Positions 8,683 to 16,786 of a stretch of 64,000 bases of DNA are shown here, in pieces. The DNA comes from Kitasatospora sp. NBC_01246 (GTDB lineage: Bacteria; Actinomycetota; Actinomycetes; Streptomycetales; Streptomycetaceae). The notes beneath the pieces were generated by a model. It worked only from the letters and a program-made list of their open reading frames with translations. It made no database searches and was not told the DNA's origin. The stretch covers positions 7,068,001-7,132,000 of the forward strand of contig NZ_CP108484.1 in NCBI RefSeq assembly GCF_036226505.1. Direction: 5' to 3'. The translations under genes were made by a program, and so were the position numbers. How positions within the stretch are numbered: the first letter of the stretch is position 1; each line of letters begins with the position of its first letter.

Positions 8683-8896
8683 GTGTCCGAGTCAGCGGTT
8701 CCGCACACCACCGACCACACCGGGACCCGGGCGCCGAGCGACGAGCACGCGCTCACGGCTGGCCGGATCGGATCCGGACCTCCACCGGCAGGACCTCTGG
8801 GAGGCCGTCGAGGGCGGCGACCACCCGTCCTGGACGCTGTACGTCCAGGCCATGCCGTTCGACGGAGCGCTCGCCTCCGGGGTGGGCAGGCCCTGA
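8683..8896 (+). pseudogene. Catalase remnant with large internal deletion and frameshift
   Basis: Two pieces of a monofunctional heme catalase survive. From the GTG at 8683 (good ribosome site ACGGAGG) the frame reads SESAVPHTTDHTGTRAPSDE and then HALTAG, the usual N terminus of streptomycete catalases. After about 8760 the homology continues in a different frame: DPDLHRQDLWEAVEGGDHPS followed by WTLYVQAMPFDGA, a segment normally some 200 residues further in. It stops at 8896. The heme- and H2O2-binding core and everything after the VMPYEDA-like region are missing. The gene is dead, and no catalase function should be assigned. Confidence 0.82.
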
Positions 8897-8909
8897 GCGG
8901 GCCGTCGGC

Positions 8910-8943
8910 GGGGGCGCGGGACGCCGCGGTGTCCCGCGCCCCC
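8910..8943. terminator. Bidirectional hairpin terminator
   Basis: A perfect 13-bp stem (8910-8922 with 8931-8943, 8-base loop) lies between the catalase remnant and the convergent gene ending at 8979. It probably served both. Its survival next to the pseudogene supports the view that an intact gene once ended here. Confidence 0.6.
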
Positions 8944-8978
8944 GCGTGCGATCCGGTCCCGGGCCAGGCCTGCCCCGT

Positions 8979-9470
8979 TCAGCGTTCGGTGCGGCGGGTC
9001 CAGTCCCCGGAGGGGATCAGCGCCGGGTGGACCCGCAGACGGGCGGCGACGGCGGGGCCGGCCAGGTAGACCCAGGCGTCCTCGGTGGACCCGGACACCG
9101 TCCGGACGGCCAGCCGCTCGCGCACGTACTCTCCCGTCCCGTCGGCCCGGCAGTCCTCCAGCCGGTCGAGCGCCGCGAGCGCGGCGGCGTACCCGCCGGG
9201 GCGCACGGTGATCAGCTCGCCGAGGATCCGCCTGCCCGGTGTGCCGTCCGGCACCGCGTACGGGAAACCCGGGCCGTCGTGCAGCGCGGCACCCTCCAGT
9301 ACGGCCGGCCGGATGTCCGCGCAGCGCCCGGCGAGGTGCACGGCGTGGTTGCGGCCGCCGGTGCGGAGCGTGCCGTAGACGAAGAACGGCAGGGCGCCGG
9401 GCCGGGCGCCGGGCGGGCCGGCCGTCGGCGCGTCGGCTGTCGGCCCGTCGGCTGTCGGTGCGTCGGACAA
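8979..9470 (-). CDS. Gamma-glutamylcyclotransferase-like (AIG2) protein
   Basis: A 163-residue protein of the GGCT/AIG2 fold. It has the family opening FFVYGTLRTGGRNH and the Glu in LDRLEDC that fits the catalytic acid of gamma-glutamylcyclotransferases, followed by Y-x-R (EYVRER). Such enzymes release 5-oxoproline from gamma-glutamyl amines, but the substrate here is unknown. The first 20 residues are a low-complexity PTADG/PTADA repeat encoded by a DNA tandem repeat. The start is TTG with GGGAGG upstream. Confidence 0.82.
   Translation of the reverse strand: MSDAPTADGPTADAPTAGPPGARPGALPFFVYGTLRTGGRNHAVHLAGRCADIRPAVLEGAALHDGPGFPYAVPDGTPGRRILGELITVRPGGYAAALAALDRLEDCRADGTGEYVRERLAVRTVSGSTEDAWVYLAGPAVAARLRVHPALIPSGDWTRRTER
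9421..9466. repeat. 15-bp imperfect tandem repeat within the 5' end of the GGCT-like gene
   Basis: About three copies of a 15-base unit built on GTCGGCTGTCGG encode the repeated pentapeptide PTAD(G/A). The repeat affects only the disordered N terminus and is a likely site of length variation. Confidence 0.75.
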
Positions 9471-9638
9471 GGGGCCTCCCGGTGCGTGCTCCCCCGGCCG
9501 GGGGAGCGCCCACCGTAGCGCCCGCGCCGCGCGCGCCCCCGGGGCGGCGGCGACCGTCTGGTGATACCCACTGGCGCGCGGGTGCGGTGATGCGCTGTCA
9601 TGGCGGTTGACCGCCAGTACCGTCCTAGGGGGACACCC

Positions 9639-10628
9639 ATGACAGCGCCCGTCTCACGCACGCCCGCCAAGGCCCCGGCCGGCAGACCCGCCGACGCCGT
9701 CCCCGGTCCGGCCGGCCTGGGAAAGGCGGTCTGGCTGGCGCTCGCCGTGGTGTACGTGGTGTGGGGCTCGACGTATCTGGCGATCCGGATCGCCCTGGAG
9801 ACGATGCCCTCCTTCCTCTCCGCCGGGGCGCGCTTCCTCGTCGCCGGGCTGCTGCTGGGCGGCTTCGTGCTGTTCCGCGAGGGGCGGGCCGGGCTCCGGC
9901 TGGACCGGCGGCAGTTCGGCTCCTCCGCGCTGGTCGGCCTGTTGCTGCTGACCGGCGGCAACGGGCTGGTGGTGCTCGGCGAGAACTCCATCCCGTCGGG
10001 GTTGACGGCGCTGCTGGTGGCGGCCGTCCCGCTCTGGATGGTGCTGCTCACGGCGGCCACCGGTGACCGGCCCAAGCCCGTGGAACTGTCCGGGGTGCTG
10101 CTCGGGCTGGCCGGGCTCGCGGTGCTCTCCGCGCCCGCGATCGGCGGGGACATCGCACCGGCCGGCGTGATCGTGGTCATCTGCGCCACGCTGACCTGGG
10201 CGGCCGGCTCGTTCGCCGCGAAGCGGATCCCGATGCCGGGCAACGTCTTCGCGGGGAGCGCGTACCAGATGATCGTGGGCGGGCTGGGCAACGTGGTGAT
10301 CGGACTGGCCCGAGGGGAGCAGCACGGTCTGGACGTCGGCGCCTTCTCCACCCGGTCCTGGCTGGCGCTCGGCTACCTGGTGGTGGTCGGTTCGCTGGTC
10401 GGCTTCACCGCCTACGCCTGGCTGCTGCAGTCCGCGCCGCTGACCCTCGTCGCCACGTACGCGTACGTGAACCCGGTGGTGGCCGTGCTGCTCGGCTCGC
10501 TGGTGCTGGCCGAACCGCTGACCGGCCCCACCCTGGTGGGTGGGGCGATCGTGGTGGCCGGTGTCTGTCTGGTGGTCAGCGTCAGCCGGCTGCCGTCGCG
10601 GGCACCCCGGACGCCTTCGCGTAGGTGA
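9639..10628 (+). CDS. EamA/DMT-family exporter
   Basis: A 329-residue inner-membrane protein of the drug/metabolite transporter superfamily with two EamA repeats and about ten hydrophobic helices. The opening WLALAVVYVVWGSTYLAIRI is typical of the YedA/RhaT-like exporter branch. The ATG at 9639 is preferred because AGGGGGA lies seven bases upstream; an ATG at 9600 has no such site. The substrate is unknown. The gene converges on the next one and overlaps it by 47 bp at the 3' ends. Confidence 0.85.
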   Translation: MTAPVSRTPAKAPAGRPADAVPGPAGLGKAVWLALAVVYVVWGSTYLAIRIALETMPSFLSAGARFLVAGLLLGGFVLFREGRAGLRLDRRQFGSSALVGLLLLTGGNGLVVLGENSIPSGLTALLVAAVPLWMVLLTAATGDRPKPVELSGVLLGLAGLAVLSAPAIGGDIAPAGVIVVICATLTWAAGSFAAKRIPMPGNVFAGSAYQMIVGGLGNVVIGLARGEQHGLDVGAFSTRSWLALGYLVVVGSLVGFTAYAWLLQSAPLTLVATYAYVNPVVAVLLGSLVLAEPLTGPTLVGGAIVVAGVCLVVSVSRLPSRAPRTPSRR

Positions 10629-11184
10629 GGACGAGCACGCCGTTGGCCAGCACCCGGGTGTCGACCAGGGTGAAGGCGTTCGGTGAGAACCCGGCCCGGA
10701 AGAGCGGGATGCCGGAGCCGACCGCGACGGGGTTGAGCTTGACGATCAACTCGTCGATCTCGGGCAGCAGTTGACCGGCGAGGTCGCCGCCGCCGCAGAG
10801 GTAGATGCCGAGGCCCTCCTCCTGCTTCAGCCGGCGCACCAGGTCGAGCGGCTCCTCCGCGGTGACCTCGACGGCCGGGTCCGGGCTGCTGGTGAGCGAG
10901 CGGGAGACCACGATCTGGCGCAGGTGGGCGTAGGGGCTGGAGAGGCCCGCGGCCAGGCCCGGCTCGTAGCTGGCGCGGCCCATCAGGACGGTGTCGAAGC
11001 GCTCGTTGGGCGCGTCCGCCAGGCCGAACGCGGCGCGGGCGGGGGTCGGCAGTGCGTCGCCCATCTCGCCGGTCAGGAAGGGGAGGGTCCCGGGGATGTA
11101 GGGGTCGAAGAACCCGAAGTCGCCGTCCGGGGCGGCGATGTAACCGTCGAGGGTGGCGGCGGCGTAGTAGGTGAGCTTGCGCAT
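10582..11184 (-). CDS. Dihydrofolate-reductase-like (RibD C-terminal) protein
   Basis: A 200-residue protein of the RibD_C/DHFR fold: MRKLTYYAAATLDGYIA at the start, VLMGRASYE in the middle and the late IYLCGGGDLAGQLLPEIDEL. These NADPH-dependent reductases act on riboflavin or pterin precursors or on unknown substrates. The gene is divergent from a TetR regulator with 106 bp between the starts, so it is the likely target of that regulator. Its 3' end overlaps the convergent DMT exporter. Confidence 0.82.
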   Translation of the reverse strand: MRKLTYYAAATLDGYIAAPDGDFGFFDPYIPGTLPFLTGEMGDALPTPARAAFGLADAPNERFDTVLMGRASYEPGLAAGLSSPYAHLRQIVVSRSLTSSPDPAVEVTAEEPLDLVRRLKQEEGLGIYLCGGGDLAGQLLPEIDELIVKLNPVAVGSGIPLFRAGFSPNAFTLVDTRVLANGVLVLTYAKASGVPATAAG

Positions 11185-11236
11185 TCACGTCCTTGGAGGC
11201 CCGGTCGAAGGCCCTGCGCCCTCAACCACTCCGGCT

Positions 11237-11264
11237 ATAGTACTCAGTCTGTAGTGGTTGTCCA
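11237..11264 (-). promoter_or_regulatory. Candidate promoter/operator in reductase-TetR divergent region
   Basis: Read leftward, TGGACA (11264-11259) and TACTAT (11242-11237) are separated by 16 bases and could be the -35 and -10 of the reductase promoter. The spacer is unusually AT-rich for this genome and carries AGT/ACT half-site-like elements, including the palindrome AGTACT. It is a plausible TetR operator. No transcript evidence is available. Confidence 0.4.
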
Positions 11265-11290
11265 GATGTTTCTGAAGGAGGATCAGGGCC

Positions 11291-11866
11291 GTGGTCCAGA
11301 ACCCCGCTCGCCGTACCGCCCTCACCGACGCCGCGATCGACGTCCTCGCCCGCGAGGGCGCCCGGGGACTCACCTTCCGCGCGGTCGACGTACAGGCGGG
11401 CGTCCCCGCCGGCACCGCGTCCAACTACTTCGCCAACCGCGACGACCTGCTCCACCAGACCGCCCGTCACATCCACCACCGGCTCACCCCGGACCCGGCC
11501 GTCATCGCCGAGCTGCTGCGGGCCCCGCGCGACCGCGCCCTGGTCACGGCCCTGATGCACGACCTGCTGGGCCGGATCACCGCCGAGCGGGCCGGGTACC
11601 TGGCGCTGCTCGAACTGCGGCTGGAGGCCACCCGTCGGCCGGACCTGCGCGCCGAGCTCACCGGCACGATCCGCGAGCAACTGGAGGCGAACATCGCCTA
11701 CCACGTGGGCGAGGGCCTCCCCGGCGACCGTGAGACGGTCGTCGTCCTCTACCTCGCGATGACCGGGCTGCTGGTCGAACACCTCACCCTTCCCGAGGTG
11801 CTGGGCGCCGACGGCCTCGCCGCGCTGGTCGGGACGATGGTCGAGCGGATCGTGCCGAGCGCCTAG
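11291..11866 (+). CDS. TetR-family transcriptional regulator
   Basis: A 191-residue one-component repressor. Residues about 5-50 form the TetR HTH (RRTALTDAAIDVLAREGARG and, in the recognition helix, AGVPAGTASNYFANRDDLL). The rest is a helical ligand-binding and dimerisation domain. The GTG start follows AAGGAGGATC. Its divergence from the RibD-like reductase gene suggests that it regulates that gene and itself. The ligand is unknown. Confidence 0.9.
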   Translation: MVQNPARRTALTDAAIDVLAREGARGLTFRAVDVQAGVPAGTASNYFANRDDLLHQTARHIHHRLTPDPAVIAELLRAPRDRALVTALMHDLLGRITAERAGYLALLELRLEATRRPDLRAELTGTIREQLEANIAYHVGEGLPGDRETVVVLYLAMTGLLVEHLTLPEVLGADGLAALVGTMVERIVPSA

Positions 11867-11955
11867 CGGGAGCGGGCGGGCCGCCGCTCGGCGTCCCGTC
11901 GCTGCTCGCACTCCTGGAGAGCTGCTGGCGACCTCCTGTCGACGCCAAGAGGGGT

Positions 11956-11978
11956 GGCGGCGGCGCCCCGCCGCCGCC
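11956..11978. terminator. Hairpin between TetR gene and type III PKS gene
   Basis: A 9-bp GC stem (11956-11964 with 11970-11978, 5-base loop) lies just past the end of the leftward polyketide synthase gene and 90 bases past the convergent TetR gene. It could terminate either. Confidence 0.4.
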
Positions 11979-11981
11979 CGC

Positions 11982-13055
11982 TCAGACGGCGGGGCCGTCG
12001 GCCCAGGTGACGAGCAGGGCGCTGAGGGCGACCCCCGGCCCGAGGCCGAAGACCAGGCCCCGCGCACCGGCGGCCGGGGGCGTCCGGTGGGTCCGGGCCA
12101 GGACGGAGAAGACCGTCGCCCCGCCCAGGTTGCCCTCCTCGGCGAGCACCGCCTTGGAGTGCCGGAGGAAGTCCTCGTCCACGCCGAGCAGGGTGCCGAG
12201 CCGGTCGAGGATCGCGGGGCCGCCCGGGTGCAGCACACCGAAGTCGAGCTCCCGGGCGTCGTGCCGGTCCAGCCAGTCGAGCAGGGCCGGCCCCAGGTCG
12301 GTGACCGAGCGGAGCGAGGCCCGGGTGGAGGCGAAGTGGTCGCCGCGGTCGTCGGTCAGCTTGCGGTACCGGTCGGTGGACCCCGGCACGGTGTACTCGA
12401 AGCGGTGGCCGAGGCGCAGCCCGGGCGTGCGCCGCTCGCCCGTGACGACGGCCGCGCCGACGAGGTCCCCCCAGAGCCCCTTGTAGATCTGGTCCTCGAT
12501 CGACGTCCGGCTGTCCTGGTAGAGCGAGGAGAGCGACTCGCCCGCGACCACCAGGACGACGCCGCCCGGGTTTGCGGCCAGGTACTCCTGGGCCGCGATC
12601 AGGACGTGCGCGCCGCCCGCGCAGGCCAGCTGCGTCATCGGCCGGCGGCTGATGTCCGGGCGGAGCCCGAGCCGCTGCTGGAGCAGGATGTCCAGCCCCG
12701 GCACCCCGTCACCGGTGGCACTGCTGACGACGACGCAGTCGACGTCCGCGGTGCCCGCCCCCGCGTTCGCCAGCGCCTCGCGGGCGGCGCTCTCGGCGGC
12801 GGCCAGCAGGTCGGCCATGGTGGTGGTCTTGCGCTCGGCGGCGGTGCGGTCGGGCGAGGTGACGACCTCGTACGGCTGGAAGTACCGGCGGGTGCCGGGC
12901 AGGTTGCTCAGGGCCATCCGGACCGTCTGGGCCTGCCGGGGCGAGTAGCGGGGATTGCGGGCGAGGATGTCGTCGCGTATCCGTTCGGCGCGGACGAGGT
13001 GGGGGCCCGCGACCACGGCCGGTCGGCCGACGTACGCGGTGGTCGGGGTAGGCAT
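11982..13055 (-). CDS. Type III polyketide synthase (chalcone-synthase family)
   Basis: A 357-residue homodimeric ketosynthase that would load a CoA starter and extend it with malonyl-CoA. The catalytic triad can be placed: Cys145 in TQLACAGG, His276 in FGVLHPGGPAILDRL and Asn309 in LAEEGNLGGAT, with a GPG near the C terminus (GLGPG). Spacing agrees with the RppA/chalcone-synthase family. The ATG at 13055 has GAGGAC upstream; an in-frame extension to 13163 looks non-coding. No tailoring oxidase or P450 is adjacent, so the product cannot be inferred. Confidence 0.88.
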   Translation of the reverse strand: MPTPTTAYVGRPAVVAGPHLVRAERIRDDILARNPRYSPRQAQTVRMALSNLPGTRRYFQPYEVVTSPDRTAAERKTTTMADLLAAAESAAREALANAGAGTADVDCVVVSSATGDGVPGLDILLQQRLGLRPDISRRPMTQLACAGGAHVLIAAQEYLAANPGGVVLVVAGESLSSLYQDSRTSIEDQIYKGLWGDLVGAAVVTGERRTPGLRLGHRFEYTVPGSTDRYRKLTDDRGDHFASTRASLRSVTDLGPALLDWLDRHDARELDFGVLHPGGPAILDRLGTLLGVDEDFLRHSKAVLAEEGNLGGATVFSVLARTHRTPPAAGARGLVFGLGPGVALSALLVTWADGPAV

Positions 13056-13333
13056 GTCGCGGCGTCCTCGGAGCGTCCGTACCGCATCCGGGCGGGTGCG
13101 GCAGTCGGCACCCGTGCGGTGGCCGTACGGAGCGCGTCGACACGCTGTGACGTACCGTGACACTCACGGGATCCCCCCCACCGGATACTGACGTCCCCAC
13201 GCTACCTGTCCCGCTCCGGGATTTCCGCCGGATGGTGGGCCTGATGGGGGTCGGGTGACCGTGGGTGCGCACGGTACGGCCCCGGGCGGAGCATCGCCGC
13301 GACTACGCAGAGTCGCTGTCGTGGGGCGGGTCT

Positions 13334-13367
13334 CGGTGCACGGGACGGTCGGGGGCCCCGTGCACCG
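13334..13367 (-). terminator. Hairpin terminator of the unknown gene at 13375-13899
   Basis: A perfect 11-bp stem (13334-13344 with 13357-13367, 12-base loop) begins 7 bases after the end of the leftward gene. Confidence 0.55.
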
Positions 13368-13374
13368 GGCCGGC

Positions 13375-13899
13375 TCAGCCGGCGTTCCCCAGCGCGGCCT
13401 CGCAGAGTCGCTCCGCCAGTTCGCCGAAGGCGGCGCCCAGTTCCTCGTCCGCGATCCCGCTCGCGTAGGCCTGGAAGGCGAGCGCCGCCTGGGCCTGGAC
13501 GGCCGGCGTGGCGTAGCCCGGGTCGATCGGGAACGGCTCGCCGGGCGGCCAGGGGAGCGGCCAGTGCCGCGGCCACGGCAGCCGCCGGTCCGGCGGGGTC
13601 GGGCACCAGTCGTCCCCCACCTCGGTGAGGATGCCGCCTGGGTCTCCGCCGGACAGCCGGGCGGTGATGGCCGCGTTGGCCACCGCGTTGACCGTCCCGG
13701 CGACGGCCAGCCGCAGCTCGGTGGCGCCGGGCGGAAGCGGCTGGGGGTTGAGCCCGGCCTGGCCGCCGCCGTGCGCGGCCAGGTGGACGTGGCGGGTGGG
13801 CCCCAGGACGGGCAGGTGCGGGCGGATGCCGTCCAGGGCCTCGGGGTGGAGCCGGCCCAACAGCTGGAGCAGGGTGGCGGATTGGCTGACGAGGGTCAT
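13375..13899 (-). CDS. Unrecognised protein with GLNPQPLPPG motif
   Basis: I do not recognise a characterised family. The 174-residue protein starts MTLVSQSATLLQLLGRLHPE, then has HVHLAAHGGG and the striking Pro-rich GLNPQPLPPG. A predicted helical part (VAGTVNAVANAAITARL) and a Trp/Pro-rich stretch (RLPWPRHWPLPWPPGEPF) follow, ending in an Ala-rich helix. There is no signal peptide or clear membrane span. The ATG at 13899 follows AAGGGG; in-frame sequence further upstream has no ribosome site. It is flanked by the type III PKS and the peptide ABC operon, with its own terminator. Confidence 0.65.
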   Translation of the reverse strand: MTLVSQSATLLQLLGRLHPEALDGIRPHLPVLGPTRHVHLAAHGGGQAGLNPQPLPPGATELRLAVAGTVNAVANAAITARLSGGDPGGILTEVGDDWCPTPPDRRLPWPRHWPLPWPPGEPFPIDPGYATPAVQAQAALAFQAYASGIADEELGAAFGELAERLCEAALGNAG

Positions 13900-13984
13900 C
13901 GGGAACCCCTTCCGGGGTGACGGGGGTCGCTGCCGGTAGCCGATCGTATGCGGATCGTGCCGCCAGGCGGCCGCCGACACACCC

Positions 13985-15646
13985 TCAGTGCGCGGCGGCG
14001 AGCAGCTCCCGGGTGTAGTCGGTGTGCGGGGCGGCGAACAGCCGGTCGCGGTCGGCCGACTCCACCAGCCGGCCGCCGTGCATCACCGCGACGCGGTCGC
14101 AGAAGTGCCGCACCACGGCGAGGTCGTGCGAGACGAACAGGAAGGCGACGCCGAGGCGTTCGCGCAGCTCCATCAGCAGGTTGAGCACCTGGGCGCGGAC
14201 CGAGACGTCCAGCGCGGAGACCGGTTCGTCGGCGATGATCAGGCGCGGTTCGGGGGCGAGTGCCCGGGCGATGCCGATCCGCTGGCGCTGGCCGCCGGAG
14301 AACTCGTGCGGATAGCGGTCCAGGTGGCCGGCCGCCAGCCCGACCTGCTCCAGCAACTCGGCGGACCGCTCGCGCCGTTCGGCGGGGCCGAGGGCGGTGT
14401 GCAGGCGCAGCGGCGTGTCCAGGGTCTGGGCGACGGTGCGGCGCGGGTTGAGCGAGGCGTACGGATCCTGGAAGACCAGCTGGATCTCGCGGGCGAGCCG
14501 GCGGCGCAGCGCCCGGTCGGGGGCGGTGACGTCGATCCCGTCGTAGCGCACCCGGCCGGCGGTCACCGGCTGCAGGCCGGCCAGCACGCGTGAGGTGGTG
14601 GACTTTCCGGAGCCGGACTCGCCGACCAGCCCGAGCGTCTCACCGGGCGCGATCCGCAGGCTCACGCCCTCCACCGCGCGGACGGGTTCGCCGCGCCGGC
14701 CGGTGGGGCGCCGCCGCCCGGGGAAGTGCACGGCGAGCTCCTCGACCTCCACCAGCGGGCGGTCGGGGGCGGCGGCCGCCCGTGGCGCGAAGGTGAAGGA
14801 CGGCGACGGTTCGTCGACGGTGGCCAGCGGTGTGCCCGGCACGGTGTCCGCGGTCAGCGCCGCGCCCACCAGGGCCCGGGTGTAGGGCTGTCGCGGCGCC
14901 GCCAGCAGCTCGGCGGTCGGCGCGGACTCGACCTGCCGGCCGTCGCGCAGCACCAGTGTGCGGTCGGTCGTCCCGGCCACCACGCCGAGGTCGTGGCTGA
15001 CCAGCAGCACCGCGGTGCCGTGCTCGCGCTGCAACTCGCCCAGCAGGTCGAGGACCTGCCGCTGGACGCGGGCGTCCAGCGCGGTGGTCGGCTCGTCGGC
15101 GATCAGCACGTCGGGGTCGTTCATCAGTGCCATGGCGATCATCACCCGCTGGCGCATGCCGCCCGAGAACCGGTGCGGGTGGTCGCCGGCCCGGGCGGCC
15201 GGGATGCCGACCCGGTCCAGCATGGCGACGGCCCGCCGCCGGGTCTCGGCACGCCCGGCGCCCGGGTGGTGCAGCCGGTACATCTCGGCCAGCTGCGCAC
15301 CCACGTCGTGGAACGGACTGAGCGAGGTGAGCGCGTCCTGGAAGACCAGGGCGACCCGGCCGCCGCGCACCTCGCGCAGCACGGACTCACCGGCGCCGAC
15401 CAGCTCCCGGCCGGCGAGCCGGATCGAGCCGGTGACGGTGGTGGTGCGCGGGTCGTGCAGGCCGAGCACGGCCAGGCCGGTCGCGGACTTGCCGGAGCCG
15501 GACTCGCCGACCAGGCCGAGGACTTCACCCCGGGCGAGGTCGAAGGAGAGGCCGCGGACGGCGTGCACGGGAGCGCCGCCGCGCGGGTCGGCGAAGGCGA
15601 CGGAGAGGTCGCGGACGCTCAGCACCGCTTCGGTGGAGGGGGTCAT
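13985..15646 (-). CDS. Fused oligopeptide/nickel-type ABC ATPase (DppD-DppF)
   Basis: A 553-residue protein with two complete ABC domains in one chain. Domain 1 (about 8-260) has Walker A GESGSGKSATG and a degenerate signature FSGGMRQR that is usual for DppD. Domain 2 (about 300-550) has GESGSGKSTT, signature FSGGQRQR and Walker B LIIADEPVSALD. It energises the importer encoded just upstream. It is the last gene of the leftward operon, 16 bp after the permease gene. The substrate (peptide, nickel or sugar-peptide) cannot be told from sequence. Confidence 0.9.
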   Translation of the reverse strand: MTPSTEAVLSVRDLSVAFADPRGGAPVHAVRGLSFDLARGEVLGLVGESGSGKSATGLAVLGLHDPRTTTVTGSIRLAGRELVGAGESVLREVRGGRVALVFQDALTSLSPFHDVGAQLAEMYRLHHPGAGRAETRRRAVAMLDRVGIPAARAGDHPHRFSGGMRQRVMIAMALMNDPDVLIADEPTTALDARVQRQVLDLLGELQREHGTAVLLVSHDLGVVAGTTDRTLVLRDGRQVESAPTAELLAAPRQPYTRALVGAALTADTVPGTPLATVDEPSPSFTFAPRAAAAPDRPLVEVEELAVHFPGRRRPTGRRGEPVRAVEGVSLRIAPGETLGLVGESGSGKSTTSRVLAGLQPVTAGRVRYDGIDVTAPDRALRRRLAREIQLVFQDPYASLNPRRTVAQTLDTPLRLHTALGPAERRERSAELLEQVGLAAGHLDRYPHEFSGGQRQRIGIARALAPEPRLIIADEPVSALDVSVRAQVLNLLMELRERLGVAFLFVSHDLAVVRHFCDRVAVMHGGRLVESADRDRLFAAPHTDYTRELLAAAH

Positions 15647-15662
15647 CGGTACTCCAGAGGGG

Positions 15663-16655
15663 TCAGCTGAGACGGATGCGGGGATCGAGCCAGGCCACCG
15701 CGAGGTCGGCCAGGGCGACGAACAGCACCACGAAGCAGGCGGCGAGCAGGACGGCGCCGACCACGGCCGGCAGGTCCTGCCCGGAGACGGCCTCGGCGGC
15801 GAAGGTGCCCACGCCGTTCAGCCCGAACACCGTCTCGGTGATCACCGCGCCGCCGAGCAGCGCGCCGGCCTCCAGCCCGAGCAGCTGCACCAGCGGACCG
15901 GCGGCGCCGCGCGAGGTGTACTTGAGGTGGGTGCGCACCCGGCCGAGGCCCTTGCCGCGCGCGGTGCGGACGTACTCCTCGTTCATCGTCTCCAGCAGCT
16001 GGGAGCGCGAGAGCCGGGCGAAGACGGCCGAGTTGACGAAGCCGAGGACGAGCCAGGGCAGCAGCATGCCGCCCGCCCAGGCGGCCGGGTCCTCGGCCGG
16101 CGGGGTGTAGGAGGGCAGCGGCAGCAGGCCGGTCGAGTAGACCAGCGCCCACTGGGCGACGTACCCGAGGAAGTAGATCTGCACGCTGGCACCGACCAGG
16201 GTGAAGCCGGAGAGCAGCCGGTCCGTCCTGGTCCCGTGGCGCAGGGCGGAGACGAAGCCGGTGCCGAGCCCGAACAGCACCAGGACGGCGAGCGCGCCGG
16301 CGGTGAGCGAGAAGGTCACCGGCAGGTGGTCGACCAGGGCCTCGGTGACGGGCTGGTGGAGCCGGTAGGAGTAACCGAGGCAGGGTGCGTCGCAGTGGAT
16401 GACCGAGCCGTCGACGTCCGCGATGTCCCGTCCGGCCACGACTCCGGCGAGGTAGTCGGTGTACTGGGTGAGCAGCGGCTGGTCCAGGCCCATGCTCTGG
16501 CGGACGGCCGCGACCTGGCCGGAGTCGCAGCGCGGGCCGCAGGCCGCGCGGGCCGGGTCGGCGGGGGCGGCGTAGAAGAGGGCGAAGGCGGCGGCGGAGA
16601 CCGCGACCAGGACGGCGAGGGCCTGGAGGGTCCGCCGCAGGGCGAAGGAGAGCAT
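15663..16655 (-). CDS. ABC importer permease, DppB-like
   Basis: A 330-residue inner-membrane permease of the BPD_transp_1 family, starting MLSFALRRTLQALAVLVAVS (first membrane helix). The cytoplasmic EAA loop is visible as EYVRTARGKGLGRVRTHLKY. The periplasmic-side loop after helix 1 carries several Cys (AACGPRCDSG, HCDAPCLG), typical of the actinobacterial subgroup. It pairs with the DppC-like permease at 18620-19603. Confidence 0.88.
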   Translation of the reverse strand: MLSFALRRTLQALAVLVAVSAAAFALFYAAPADPARAACGPRCDSGQVAAVRQSMGLDQPLLTQYTDYLAGVVAGRDIADVDGSVIHCDAPCLGYSYRLHQPVTEALVDHLPVTFSLTAGALAVLVLFGLGTGFVSALRHGTRTDRLLSGFTLVGASVQIYFLGYVAQWALVYSTGLLPLPSYTPPAEDPAAWAGGMLLPWLVLGFVNSAVFARLSRSQLLETMNEEYVRTARGKGLGRVRTHLKYTSRGAAGPLVQLLGLEAGALLGGAVITETVFGLNGVGTFAAEAVSGQDLPAVVGAVLLAACFVVLFVALADLAVAWLDPRIRLS

Positions 16656-16664
16656 GGCCGGTCC

Positions 16665-16710
16665 GGGGTCGAGGGGGGACGGGGTCGAGGGGCACGGGGT
16701 CGAGGGGCAC
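16665..16710. repeat. Tandem repeat, three copies of GGGGTCGAGGGGCAC-like unit
   Basis: Three head-to-tail copies (the last two perfect at 16681-16695 and 16696-16710) occupy the gap between the substrate-binding-protein gene and the DppB-like gene. The tract is G-rich on the plus strand and C-rich in the leftward transcript. Confidence 0.75.
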
Positions 16711-16733
16711 GGCGGGGCGGTCGGGGCCGGGCA

Positions 16734-16758
16734 GCCCGGCCCGTGGCGCGGGCCGGGC
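16734..16758 (-). terminator. Intercistronic hairpin after substrate-binding protein gene
   Basis: A perfect 10-bp GC stem (16734-16743 with 16749-16758, 5-base loop) lies just downstream of the lipoprotein gene within the operon. Such hairpins often act as partial terminators or 3'-end protectors that raise binding-protein levels relative to the membrane subunits. Confidence 0.45.
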
Positions 16759-16786
16759 CCCCGGGGCGGCCCCGGGGCCGGGCGGG

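Noticed and set aside
8440..9069. A 209-codon plus-strand frame through the catalase remnant
   Set aside because: Only 26 residues resemble a protein family. The rest is unrelated, so it is a chance extension of a broken gene.
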